34,973 nt of DNA from Planctomycetota bacterium. GTDB lineage: Bacteria; Planctomycetota; Phycisphaerae; Sedimentisphaerales; Anaerohalosphaeraceae. Position numbers and translations under genes: made by a program. Position 1 is the first letter of the stretch. Each line of letters opens with the position of its first letter. The stretch lies in the NCBI GenBank assembly GCA_021157685.1, contig JAGGWF010000041.1, forward strand, positions 1 through 34,973. Direction: 5' to 3'. A model generated the notes under the pieces. It was not told the DNA's origin. It ran no database searches and saw nothing but the letters and a program-made list of their open reading frames with translations. Below, piece after piece: positions 26,781-34,973 of this stretch.

Positions 26781-28208
26781 ATGTATGACATAACGATTAT
26801 TGGTGGCGGCGTCACAGGTTGTTTTATTGCACGGCAGCTTTGCCGGTACGATTTAGAGGTCGTGCTGATCGAGAAGAATTATGATGTTGCCAATGAGACC
26901 ACTAAAGCCAACAGCGGGATTATTCATTCCGGCTATGATGCGCGTCCGGGGACGCTGAAAGCAAAATTAAACACCCTTGGCAATCCGATGTTTGACGAAA
27001 TCTGCAGCGAATTGGGGGTGCCTTTAAAGAGGATTGGCTCATTAACAATTGCTAAGACCAACAAAGAGATGGGAACTTTAAAAAAACTCTATGAGCGTGG
27101 GTGCACCAATGGTATTCCGCAGCTATCATTGATTGATGCCGATGTGGTTAGACGGATCGAGCCGAATATTCATCATCAAGTCAAGGGTGCATTGCTTGCC
27201 GAAACGGCTGGTATTGTCGACCCGTTTTGCCTTACGATTGCCTTGGCGGAGAATGCATCAGATAATGGCACAGAGGTTAAGTTGGAAACCCGGATTGTTG
27301 GAATCGATCGTGAGAAGGATGGCTATCTGTTGACCACCGATGGTGGATCTATCAGATCCCGATATGTCATTAGTTGTGCCGGGGTCTATGCGGAGGAGAT
27401 AAACGACCTTCTGACGCCGTCACATTTTAAGATCGCTCCCAGAAAAGGTGACTATGTCGTTTTTGACAAAAAAACAGGCGGTCTGGTAAACCATGTTATC
27501 TTTCAATGTCCTTCGGAGAAAGGCAAGGGGGTTTTGGTGACGCCGACCGTTCACGGCAATCTCCTTGTCGGACCTGACTCGGAGGTGGTCAAATGCAAAG
27601 ATGATGTGTCCACGACGCGCTCCGGACTTGATGAAATCTTGGCAACTTCAGCCAAGAGCGTTGAGGGAATTCCGGTGGGCATGGCGATAACAAATTTCTC
27701 CGGCTTACGGGCGACTCCGGATACAGGTGATTTTATTATCGAAGAACTGAAAGGCCATAAAGGTTTTATCAATGTTGCGGGTATCGAATCCCCCGGCCTG
27801 ACCGCTTCCCCTGCGATTGCGGACTATGTGATAGAGATTTTGAAATCTTCGGGGTTGGATCTGAAAACAAAGGCAGACTTTAATCCTATCCGAGAACCGA
27901 TCGCGGAATTTATAGAGCTTAGTGATGAGGAAAAGAGCACCCTGATCAAGGCCAATCCTCTCTATGGGAGAGTTATTTGCCGGTGTGAAAATATTACGGA
28001 AGGTGAGATCGTTGATTCGATCCGTCGTAATGTGGGGGCTCGCTCTGTCGATGGCGTCAAGCGAAGGGTTCGTGCGGGAATGGGACGCTGTCAGGGAGGA
28101 TTCTGTGCCCCGAGAATCATTGAAATACTGGCAAGAGAATTGCAAAAGAATGCTTGTCAAATATTAAAAGACGAGAAAGATTCGTATATTTTATCGGGGG
28201 GAATTTAA
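26781..28208 (+). CDS. glpA: Glycerol-3-phosphate dehydrogenase-like FAD oxidoreductase with BFD-type [2Fe-2S] domain
   Basis: MYDITIIGGGVTGCFIARQL FAD motif; C-terminal CRCENITEGEIV...GMGRCQGGFC; SD aggtgg, ATG 26781 preferred. Confidence 0.82.
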   Translation: MYDITIIGGGVTGCFIARQLCRYDLEVVLIEKNYDVANETTKANSGIIHSGYDARPGTLKAKLNTLGNPMFDEICSELGVPLKRIGSLTIAKTNKEMGTLKKLYERGCTNGIPQLSLIDADVVRRIEPNIHHQVKGALLAETAGIVDPFCLTIALAENASDNGTEVKLETRIVGIDREKDGYLLTTDGGSIRSRYVISCAGVYAEEINDLLTPSHFKIAPRKGDYVVFDKKTGGLVNHVIFQCPSEKGKGVLVTPTVHGNLLVGPDSEVVKCKDDVSTTRSGLDEILATSAKSVEGIPVGMAITNFSGLRATPDTGDFIIEELKGHKGFINVAGIESPGLTASPAIADYVIEILKSSGLDLKTKADFNPIREPIAEFIELSDEEKSTLIKANPLYGRVICRCENITEGEIVDSIRRNVGARSVDGVKRRVRAGMGRCQGGFCAPRIIEILARELQKNACQILKDEKDSYILSGGI

Positions 28209-28215
28209 AGAGATA

Positions 28216-29490
28216 TTGATGACGACATATAAAAAAGCATGTTATGACTTAGTTGTGATCGGTGGCGGCCCCGCCGGGCTTGCCGCGGCAATCGAGGCAA
28301 AGAAAAACGGTATCCACCATATTCTTCTTCTCGAAAGAGACAGAGAGCTGGGGGGGATTCTTCAGCAATGTATTCATAATGGTTTTGGGATTCATGTTTT
28401 CAAGAAGGAATTAACAGGGCCGGAATATGCTGAAAATTTCATTGATGAATTACGAGACTTAGGCATTGAGTACAAGCTGGACACTATGGTGCTTGGTGTT
28501 CATGAAAATAAGACGGTCGAAGCTGTCAATCCTCAAGAGGGCCTTCTTTCGATACAAGCGAAAGCCGTTGTTTTGGCTATGGGGTGCAGGGAACGCACGC
28601 GTGGCGCGTTGAATATTCCCGGCAGCAGGCCCGCCGGGATTTTTACGGCCGGCACGGCTCAACGATTGGTGAATATCGAGGGGTATATGGTTGGCAAAAA
28701 AGCGGTGATTTTGGGCTCCGGCGATATCGGCCTGATTATGGCTCGCCGGATGACTCTTGAAGGGGCCAAAGTTGAGGCCGTTGTAGAGATGATGCCCTAT
28801 CCCGGTGGTCTGAATCGAAATATTGTGCAATGCTTAGATGATTTTGATATCCCGCTTTTGCTGAGTCACACGGTGGTCAATGTCTATGGTCGCAATCGTC
28901 TGGAAGGGGTTGATATCATGAAAGTGGATAAAGATCGGCAGGTCATTCCGGGGACTCAAAGACGAATTGAATGCGATACCATGTTGTTGTCAGTGGGGTT
29001 AATACCCGAAAATGAACTGTCGGTTGATTGCGGCATAAAACTCGACGCTGTTACGCAGGGGCCCATTGTTGATAACAGCATGGAAACCAGCGCCGAAGGG
29101 GTTTTTGCCTGCGGCAATGTTGTGCATGTTCATGACCTGGTCGATTTTGTGACGGAAGAGAGCCGAAGGGCCGGCCGGAGTGCTGTCGATTATATCCAGA
29201 GAAAGACGACCGCAACCGGCGTCAAGATCAAAGTGGTTCCGGGCGAGACCGTTCGATATGTTGTTCCTCAGCTTGTGAACCTTGATGGACCGGATATGGA
29301 TTTTGAGTTCTTTCTCAGAAGCCGGGATGTCCACGACCGGGCCTCATTGGTTATCAGTCTGGACGGTCAAAAAATTAAAACGATCAGGAAGCGATATCTG
29401 GTCCCCGGAGAAATGCAGCATATTAAGTTGAAAAGAAAGGCGTTGCCTGTTTGTTCCGGCGGGTCAACGCTTTCGATATCTATTGTGTAA
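28216..29490 (+). CDS. NAD(P)/FAD-dependent oxidoreductase, glp operon partner
   Basis: DLVVIGGGPAGLAAAIEAKKNG, MGCRERTRGALNIPGSRPAG, VILGSGDIGLIMARRMTLEGA. Confidence 0.85.
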   Translation: MMTTYKKACYDLVVIGGGPAGLAAAIEAKKNGIHHILLLERDRELGGILQQCIHNGFGIHVFKKELTGPEYAENFIDELRDLGIEYKLDTMVLGVHENKTVEAVNPQEGLLSIQAKAVVLAMGCRERTRGALNIPGSRPAGIFTAGTAQRLVNIEGYMVGKKAVILGSGDIGLIMARRMTLEGAKVEAVVEMMPYPGGLNRNIVQCLDDFDIPLLLSHTVVNVYGRNRLEGVDIMKVDKDRQVIPGTQRRIECDTMLLSVGLIPENELSVDCGIKLDAVTQGPIVDNSMETSAEGVFACGNVVHVHDLVDFVTEESRRAGRSAVDYIQRKTTATGVKIKVVPGETVRYVVPQLVNLDGPDMDFEFFLRSRDVHDRASLVISLDGQKIKTIRKRYLVPGEMQHIKLKRKALPVCSGGSTLSISIV

Positions 29491-29869
29491 GGGTATAATT
29501 GTGAGTGTGAACGAAATGATATGTGTCGTATGTCCTGTCGGTTGTCATTTGAGGGTTTCTGCCGATGGCGATGTTTATATGGTGGAAGGCAACCAGTGCG
29601 GAAGGGGCAAGGTTTATGCCATCAATGAATTGACCAATCCGCTTCGAACGGTAACTTCCACGGTTAAAATAAATGGCTCGCCCATGACACGGCTACCGGT
29701 AAAAACAAAGCAGGCCTTTCCGAAGGGGAGAATGCTGGAGTTGATGAGTGTGTTAGGTAAAGTCGAACTCAAACCGCCGGTGAAGCGTGGGCAGGCTGTT
29801 TTGAAAAATGTACTTGATACCGGCATCGATGTTGTCGCCACGAAAACCTGTCTGGATAACCGGGTCTAA
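29483..29869 (+). CDS. DUF1667 domain protein (Cys-rich glp operon partner)
   Basis: MICVVCPVGCHLRV...EGNQCGRGKVYAINELTNPLRTVTSTV...RLPVKTKQAFPKG. Confidence 0.82.
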   Translation: MCKGIIVSVNEMICVVCPVGCHLRVSADGDVYMVEGNQCGRGKVYAINELTNPLRTVTSTVKINGSPMTRLPVKTKQAFPKGRMLELMSVLGKVELKPPVKRGQAVLKNVLDTGIDVVATKTCLDNRV

Positions 29870-30924
29870 TTGCGGTTCAGTTTGGTTCGGATGATTTTGG
29901 CGCGGAGGGTGTCCCGCTGATCGGCATCGAGAATTTTGCCGGCTCGCAGTTGCAGGTGTGCTGGTTGGGTCAGCATGAACAACTCATTGACCGTGGCGAT
30001 ATTGATATCTTTGACCCGGCCCAGATTTACCCCCAGCCGGACATTGCTTAGCAGGAACAGGGCTTCTTGTGAACTGATCAGGTGTGCACTACGGAGGACG
30101 CCCAGTGCCCGCTGGATTTTATCATCCAGTGCATATGGTTTTTTGCTGAGCAGGGCTTTTCGTGCTTCAGTTTCGTAGGCGATAATCTTCGGAACGATGA
30201 CGGCCGAAAATGTCTCGATGATCTGCTGTTCGCTCAGGCCGAGTGTGATCTGATTGGACAGCTGGAAAAAATCCCCAACAGCATCGGTACCTTCGCCAAA
30301 CAGACCACGAACGGCCATATCGCAATCGTGTGCGGCGGTGATGAACTTTTCGATGTGCCCGGTCATCTTCAAGGCGGGCAGATGCAGCATCACCGAAACG
30401 CGGAGTCCTGTCCCCAGATTCGTGGGACAGGCAGTTAGGTAGCCCAATTGGCGGTCAAAGGCGTAATCGATCTTTTCTTCTATCAAATCATCAATCCGGC
30501 CAAGTCGTTGCCAGCAGGCATCCAGGTCTAACCCGGCGGCATACACCTGCATCCTGAGGTGGTCCTCTTCGTTGATCATCGCGGTAAACGATTCGTCCTC
30601 GGCCAGAACAACACTGCGCGGCCCTTTTCCTTTGGCGTGGCGACGGCTGATCAAGTGGCGTTCGGTCAGCAGATTCCGCTCAACATCCGAGGTATGATCA
30701 ATATCGACACACCAGACCTTTTCGCCAAGGTCAATCGACAGCAGGGCCTCTTTGAGACGGTCGTGAAGCTCTTGTTGGCGTTCGGCGGACAAACACGGCA
30801 GGAATTCATAGCCGGCGACATTGCGGGCCAGCCGGATGCGTGAGGAGATAACGATGTCTGAAACGGCGTTCGAGCCGCCGCTGAACCACGAACTGGGATA
30901 ATTGCATAGGTCTGCCGGTCTCAT
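29866..30924 (-). CDS. mcsB: Protein arginine kinase (ATP:guanido phosphotransferase)
   Basis: VISSRIRLARNVAGYEFLP, NEEDHLRMQ, GYLTACPTNLGTGLRVSVMLHLPAL. Confidence 0.92.
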   Translation of the reverse strand: MRPADLCNYPSSWFSGGSNAVSDIVISSRIRLARNVAGYEFLPCLSAERQQELHDRLKEALLSIDLGEKVWCVDIDHTSDVERNLLTERHLISRRHAKGKGPRSVVLAEDESFTAMINEEDHLRMQVYAAGLDLDACWQRLGRIDDLIEEKIDYAFDRQLGYLTACPTNLGTGLRVSVMLHLPALKMTGHIEKFITAAHDCDMAVRGLFGEGTDAVGDFFQLSNQITLGLSEQQIIETFSAVIVPKIIAYETEARKALLSKKPYALDDKIQRALGVLRSAHLISSQEALFLLSNVRLGVNLGRVKDINIATVNELFMLTQPAHLQLRAGKILDADQRDTLRAKIIRTKLNRN

Positions 30925-31427
30925 GTCAGCGCCTGAATCTGATCTCGCAGCTTCGCCGCTGCTTCGTAATCTTCGTTTTTGACGGCTTGGTCTAACTGTT
31001 GGCGGAGTTTGTTCCGTTCGATTTCATTGCGGTCGTGTTCACAGATGCGTGTGGGAACTTTGCCGCAGTGATGGCTTTTTCCATTGTGGTTTTGTTCGAT
31101 CAGCGGCAGCAGCTCCGATTGAAACTCCGTATAATCATGTGCACAGCCCAGAAGTGGGGTTTTAGCAAAACGCCCAAGGGTCATACCGCAGTTTGGACAG
31201 GCGTGGTCAGAAGCGGCCGTGATTGATGGCTTGCTCTGCTGGGATGTCTTTTCCTGTTGTGAACTCAGCAGCGTATTCATCAACTCGTCCAACGGGATCT
31301 GGGATTTTATCGACAGCCCCTGCTGCCGGGCGCATTGCTGGCACAGATGCGTCTCGGACCGTTGACCGTTGTCGATCTCGGTCAGATGGATCGTTGCGGA
31401 TCGTTCTTTACACGCCTGACAAAGCAT
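30921..31427 (-). CDS. mcsA: McsA-like protein with zinc-finger CXXC motifs and UVR motif
   Basis: MLCQACKERSATIHLTEI, CQQCA, CPNCGMTLG, C-terminal LRQQLDQAVKNEDYEAAAKLRDQIQAL; 4-nt overlap with mcsB. Confidence 0.88.
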   Translation of the reverse strand: MLCQACKERSATIHLTEIDNGQRSETHLCQQCARQQGLSIKSQIPLDELMNTLLSSQQEKTSQQSKPSITAASDHACPNCGMTLGRFAKTPLLGCAHDYTEFQSELLPLIEQNHNGKSHHCGKVPTRICEHDRNEIERNKLRQQLDQAVKNEDYEAAAKLRDQIQALT

Positions 31428-31526
31428 TTTTATTCCTTAAAATATAAATACAGAGCTAGTATACCACGGCGGACTGATTATATCAACATCGACAAAAAAC
31501 AAGGGGTACTGTAGTGGGTTTTGGGA

Positions 31527-31898
31527 TCAACGCGTATAACGAGCACGGCAGCCAGGGGCTTCTGTGACCTCGATAAAGTCGAGCCGAACAGGGCGGGGTA
31601 GTTTGGGCGACAGTTGATCATACAGGGTGCGGGCCAGCGTTTCGGCGGAAATATTGCGGTTTTCAAAGATTTCCAGTGATTCGAGCCGCTGCCCCTGGAA
31701 ATCTCGTAAGATGCTTTTGGCCATACACTTAAGTTCTTTGAAATCGATTACTAATTCATCTTTGTTCAACTGCTCCGATGAGACCGCCACACACACCTTC
31801 CAGTCGTGTCCATGCAGCGGTTCCTGGACACCGCTCTCAAAGGAAAGTTGATGCTGAGCCGTGAAAGCCATATCAATGAATAATGTGTACATAGGCAT
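31527..31898 (-). CDS. queD: 6-carboxytetrahydropterin synthase / 6-pyruvoyltetrahydropterin synthase family
   Basis: FTAQHQL, HGHDWKVCV, MVIDFKELK-like DELVIDFKELK, NISAETLARTLYDQL, VTEAPGCRARY. Confidence 0.8.
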   Translation of the reverse strand: MPMYTLFIDMAFTAQHQLSFESGVQEPLHGHDWKVCVAVSSEQLNKDELVIDFKELKCMAKSILRDFQGQRLESLEIFENRNISAETLARTLYDQLSPKLPRPVRLDFIEVTEAPGCRARYTR

Positions 31899-31955
31899 TA
31901 AGCTCGCAGTTTGTGATTCGTAGTTAAGATTTTTTTGATTATGGTTACATTAGCC

Positions 31956-32477
31956 CTATTCGGGGACATCGGGGATGATATCTGCGGAGTTTTTGTGGAT
32001 ATTTTGGCGGAGTCGTTTATAAACCGATTTAGGGATGAGTTTGGAGACATCACCGCCGAGCAGTGCCAACTGCCGTACCATGGTGGAATTGACATAGCCG
32101 AACTCTTCACTGGTCATTACAAAAACCGTTTCGATCCCCGCGACTGTTCGATTGGTCATCGCAAGCTGAAATTCATATTGAACATCCGACAGGTTCCTCA
32201 TCCCGCGCAGCATGACCTGGGCCTTTTTTTGTTTGGCAAATTCCACTGTCAGGCAGTCATAACTTTCAACCGTTACCCGCGGCAGATCAGCGACCAACTC
32301 CCGGATCATTTCGACCCGTTCATCCTTGGTAAAGAATTCGCTCTTGCCAGGATTCTGTCCGACGGCAATGACCAAATTGTCAAACAGCTTATTGCCCCGG
32401 CGAATCACATCGAGGTGGCCATTGGTGATCGGGTCAAACGAGCCGGGAAAAATGGCTGTGATAGGCCTATGTTCCAT
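31956..32477 (-). CDS. coaD: Phosphopantetheine adenylyltransferase
   Basis: AIFPGSFDPITNGHLDVIRR, LRGMRNLSDVQYEFQLAMTNR; ATG 32477 with GGGAG SD preferred over track start 32489. Confidence 0.94.
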   Translation of the reverse strand: MEHRPITAIFPGSFDPITNGHLDVIRRGNKLFDNLVIAVGQNPGKSEFFTKDERVEMIRELVADLPRVTVESYDCLTVEFAKQKKAQVMLRGMRNLSDVQYEFQLAMTNRTVAGIETVFVMTSEEFGYVNSTMVRQLALLGGDVSKLIPKSVYKRLRQNIHKNSADIIPDVPE

Positions 32478-32508
32478 AGATACTCCCAATTGTTCAGAGA
32501 CAGTTGTG

Positions 32509-33213
32509 TTATTTTTTCTTTAGTATTTTCGCTAATCGTTCTTTCATGTCACCGGCAGTATTTTCCATCGCAAGTTGATTCATAAATTGCTCGCCGGCGG
32601 CAAATCGCTGCTCGGCGATCGCACGGACGGCGGCAAACCGGAAGCTTTCTTTCAGGCGGGCCTGCCAATAGCCGTATTCAATTTTGCGTTTCCAGCTTTC
32701 CAGTATATCCGAAACGCCTTTGCCACCAATAAGCTGCTTGCGAAGGGTGCCAAGCAGGCCGGTCGCTCCCAGATCTTCCAACCCTCGCCCATCGGAAAGG
32801 ATCATCGCTTCGGTAACATCGGTGAATCGGTTGAAGGATTCACCGATGATCTTGTTGATCTTATCGATCCGCGTGTCGGTGGTGACATTCGCTAGCTTGT
32901 CCAAAACGGTTTGCATCGAAACATTGTACACCTCGGCATTGGTTACATCGGCCGGTGGCCATTTTCTCGTCGCTTTCTGATTCCCTGCGAAATACACCCG
33001 ACCGGAATCGGCAAAATAAGCCGCTGCGACCAGACAGAAGCGATCAATGGAAATTGCCTGTTCTGCCAGTTCCGGTAAACGGCAAATGTGCTCGATATTC
33101 CGAAGGATACGAAGTGTGCGGTCCCATAACCAGTCGTCATGGCCTCCCGACGGGGCCGAAACGGTCAGTATTTTCTGGGCGACTTGATGGATCGTGTCTA
33201 ATTCAGATATAAT
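32509..33213 (-). CDS. HD-domain-like protein of unknown function; start codon uncertain
   Basis: Reading frame is open well upstream of the track start (GTG 32997) to an in-frame stop at 33304-33306: SELDTIHQVAQKILTVSAPSGGHDDWLWDRTLRILRNIEHICRLPELAEQAISIDRFCLVAAAYFADSGRVYFAGNQ...; AGGAG near candidate ATT (33213) / ATA (33210). Confidence 0.5.
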   Translation of the reverse strand: MISELDTIHQVAQKILTVSAPSGGHDDWLWDRTLRILRNIEHICRLPELAEQAISIDRFCLVAAAYFADSGRVYFAGNQKATRKWPPADVTNAEVYNVSMQTVLDKLANVTTDTRIDKINKIIGESFNRFTDVTEAMILSDGRGLEDLGATGLLGTLRKQLIGGKGVSDILESWKRKIEYGYWQARLKESFRFAAVRAIAEQRFAAGEQFMNQLAMENTAGDMKERLAKILKKK

Positions 33214-33256
33214 GACTCCTGATTCGATGCGGATACTGTCAATATTTGTACTGCTA

Positions 33257-33283
33257 TCGCTATAACCGTTATAAGTATAGCGA
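33257..33283. repeat. Inverted repeat TCGCTATA-N11-TATAGCGA
   Basis: Perfect 8-bp arms followed by tttttt on + strand; upstream of the 32509.. minus gene. Confidence 0.6.
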
Positions 33284-33405
33284 TTTTTTGAAAAAAAGCG
33301 AGGTTAATTCTAAACTTCCGCCAAATTGGGTCGGCCTAAGTGCCGATTTATTTTGTAGATTTTAACATAAAGATAAAAAAACACTAAATTCTCTACATAA
33401 ATATA

Positions 33406-34038
33406 ATGCAAATTACCGAAATAAAACATATACTCAGTCGCGCTGGCGGGCAACGATTGCCTGTGGGACTTCAACGGATTGGAAATTGTTATTCAGGGAC
33501 GGATATGGCCGCTCGAAATCGTAGTGTTACGGTTTTGTTTTCACTCATCGCATCTATGACAGTCGGTGCGTTTGTTTTGATAGCGATGGATGATCATCGT
33601 CCCATTACTGGGGCGTACAGCTTGAGCAGTTATCTTCGCTTGGATCCCGCAGAGGATGCGGTTAAAAGTACGATCACTCAAACGGTTGCCCATTGGGATC
33701 AGGTTCAAATCTATTACAGCAATACCCTTGGCGGAAACGCCGACGAACTGACTTTTTTAACCGATTTGGCTAATGGGACCAAGACCCAGTTTCACTTCGT
33801 GGTCGCTAACGGCAACGGGGCCGAAGACGGGGCTATCCAGGCCGGTGAGTTCTGGAAACGCCAGCGTCTTTGTCAGGGCCGTAACGGCATCGTTCGGGTG
33901 TGCGTGATTTCTGATGGACGCTCCGAATCGGTAACGGACTGCCAGCTCAAGCGAACCGGCGTTTTGGTCGAGAGCTTGATCCGAACATTTGATATTTCGC
34001 CTCGAAACATCCACTATCCCGTCAACTGGAAAATGTAG
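33406..34038 (+). CDS. Peptidoglycan-recognition/amidase-like membrane-anchored protein
   Basis: N-terminal TM; HWDQVQIYYSNTLGGNADEL...FHFVVANGNGAEDGAIQAGEFWKRQ...VRVCVISDG resembles N-acetylmuramoyl-L-alanine amidase fold; start may be ATG 33505. Confidence 0.5.
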   Translation: MQITEIKHILSRAGGQRLPVGLQRIGNCYSGTDMAARNRSVTVLFSLIASMTVGAFVLIAMDDHRPITGAYSLSSYLRLDPAEDAVKSTITQTVAHWDQVQIYYSNTLGGNADELTFLTDLANGTKTQFHFVVANGNGAEDGAIQAGEFWKRQRLCQGRNGIVRVCVISDGRSESVTDCQLKRTGVLVESLIRTFDISPRNIHYPVNWKM

Positions 34039-34101
34039 CGATTTGACGGACCGTTTCATCGTTTTAACAGTTCTCTGTTGCATTCCGTGTTGTGTTTTCA
34101 G

Positions 34102-34130
34102 TTGACGATGCATCCTTTTTGCCGTATAAG
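34102..34130 (+). promoter_or_regulatory. Sigma70-like promoter upstream of the truncated tRNA
   Basis: TTGACG, 17-nt spacer, TATAAG. Confidence 0.55.
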
Positions 34131-34162
34131 TTTCTCCTGTGGCCGAATGTGTCTGCAATAAA

Positions 34163-34205
34163 GTCCCCGTAGCTCAATTGGATAGAGTACCGGCCTCCGA
34201 AGCCG
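34163..34205 (+). pseudogene. Truncated tRNA-Arg(CCG), 5' half only
   Basis: gtccccg-ta-gctcaattggatagagt-accggc-ctCCGaa-gccg; no variable/T arm or acceptor 3' strand follows. Confidence 0.75.
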
Positions 34206-34399
34206 TCGTATTAGACACGCAACCGCAGGCAAACAAAGCACTTACCGAACACTCCGAAATAAATACACGGGATTATCACGGTCAATCGTCATACCCAGTA
34301 GAATTGCAGGAACTCATCGACCATTGGGACGATCTGCCGGAACATGTCAGGCAGACGATTCAGATGCTTGTGGATGCGGCGGGGGGAGATTCGGATTAA
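34206..34399 (+). pseudogene. Fragment fused to tRNA half; C-terminal ...SYPVELQELIDHWDDLPEHVRQTIQMLVDAAGGDSD
   Basis: Frame of ORF 34139..34399; its N-terminus is translated tRNA, while the C-terminal segment looks like genuine protein. Confidence 0.4.
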
Positions 34400-34479
34400 C
34401 CTGTTTTACTTTACAAATCGTGGATATAAGCGAATCCTCTTAATGATTTAGGAGAAATGTGGTGGGTGCTTTTGGCAGT

Positions 34480-34966
34480 GGTGATTGGGCGGATGTGACG
34501 ACACGGAAGATTAATACCGGTCTGTGCAGGACTCTCAGCATCAGGACATTGAAGAAGTCTTCAGGAGAGAAGACCAGCAGGCTATCCCTATGTCTTTGTT
34601 CCACCTAAACGATATGACAGGATCCAGTTGACCAGACAGGGAAAGTCAAAGAGAAAGAAAAATACTTGGTCACTGAAAGATGCTAATAATAGTGTCATTA
34701 ATGGTTTTACTGGGATGTTTAATGAGATTAGGACTAAGGCAGGTCTTAAGAAGGGCACTTTTCACGATATTAGAAGAACAGCGATTACAAACTGGTTTTA
34801 TGCAGGATTAGAGATTACAGAAGTGATGAGATTGGCAGGTCATAGTAAATATGACACCACTTTGAAATACTACCTCTCTGTCAGTGACGATTTAGTTGAT
34901 AGGGCTAGACAGGCAGTCAGGCATAGTGTGAGTCGGGAGATGCTGGAGAGGGGGGTGGGGGAGTAG
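34480..34966 (+). pseudogene. Tyrosine recombinase/integrase remnant
   Basis: C-terminal catalytic motif GTFHDIRRTAITNWFYAGLEITEVMRLAGHSKYDTTLKYYL; upstream YPYVFVPPKRYDRIQ is in frame but DVTTRKINTG..RTLKKSSGEKTSRLSL lies in a different frame and no N-terminal domain is present. Confidence 0.7.
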
Positions 34967-34973
34967 GGGTTGT

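Noticed and set aside
34139-34205. N-terminal part of ORF 34139..34399 (VPVAQLDRVPASEAVV)
   Set aside because: Translated tRNA sequence, a known type of spurious protein; treated as tRNA remnant
34163-34420. Group I intron interrupting the tRNA-Arg anticodon loop
   Set aside because: Break is after the 3' anticodon stem, no 3' exon (T-arm/acceptor) found downstream, and no intron core recognised

Overview
The window looks like bacterial chromosome, probably Planctomycetota/Phycisphaerae-like. That assignment is inferred from an H-X(n)-DG pilin-like protein, the integrase type and the repeat style; I ran no search. Core and metabolic genes: GDSL hydrolase, Lnt-like nitrilase/acyltransferase, sialidase-like BNR protein, Rrf2 regulator + cupin + hybrid-cluster protein (Hcp) + ferredoxin, bifunctional homocysteine methyltransferase/MTHFR, AccB-AccC, EtfB-EtfA-acyl-CoA dehydrogenase, HAD hydrolase, DnaG-RpoD, SpoIIE/PP2C phosphatase, a glycerol-3-phosphate island (GlpT, GlpP antiterminator, GlpA-like, FAD oxidoreductase, DUF1667), McsA-McsB, QueD, CoaD, an HD-like protein and an amidase-like protein. 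The right end has a truncated tRNA-Arg(CCG) followed by integrase debris. Strongest observations beyond the ORF track: (1) two matching terminator/antiterminator leaders in front of glpT-glpP and the glpA operon, with the GlpP regulator encoded between them; (2) a duplicated Rrf2 promoter plus a remnant of the Rrf2 gene placed in front of the sialidase-like gene, forming a translated-looking mini-ORF; (3) a complete, unannotated 31-aa small-protein gene with promoter, SD and terminator; (4) a ferredoxin gene split by an (AG)n frameshift and an in-frame amber codon; (5) an in-frame palindromic repeat inside the Lnt-like gene; (6) a mosaic of several repeat families in one intergenic region; (7) a GNRA-loop hairpin element just after three stop codons; (8) a tRNA broken at the anticodon arm beside integrase remnants. 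I found no CRISPR array, retron, or complete defence system.
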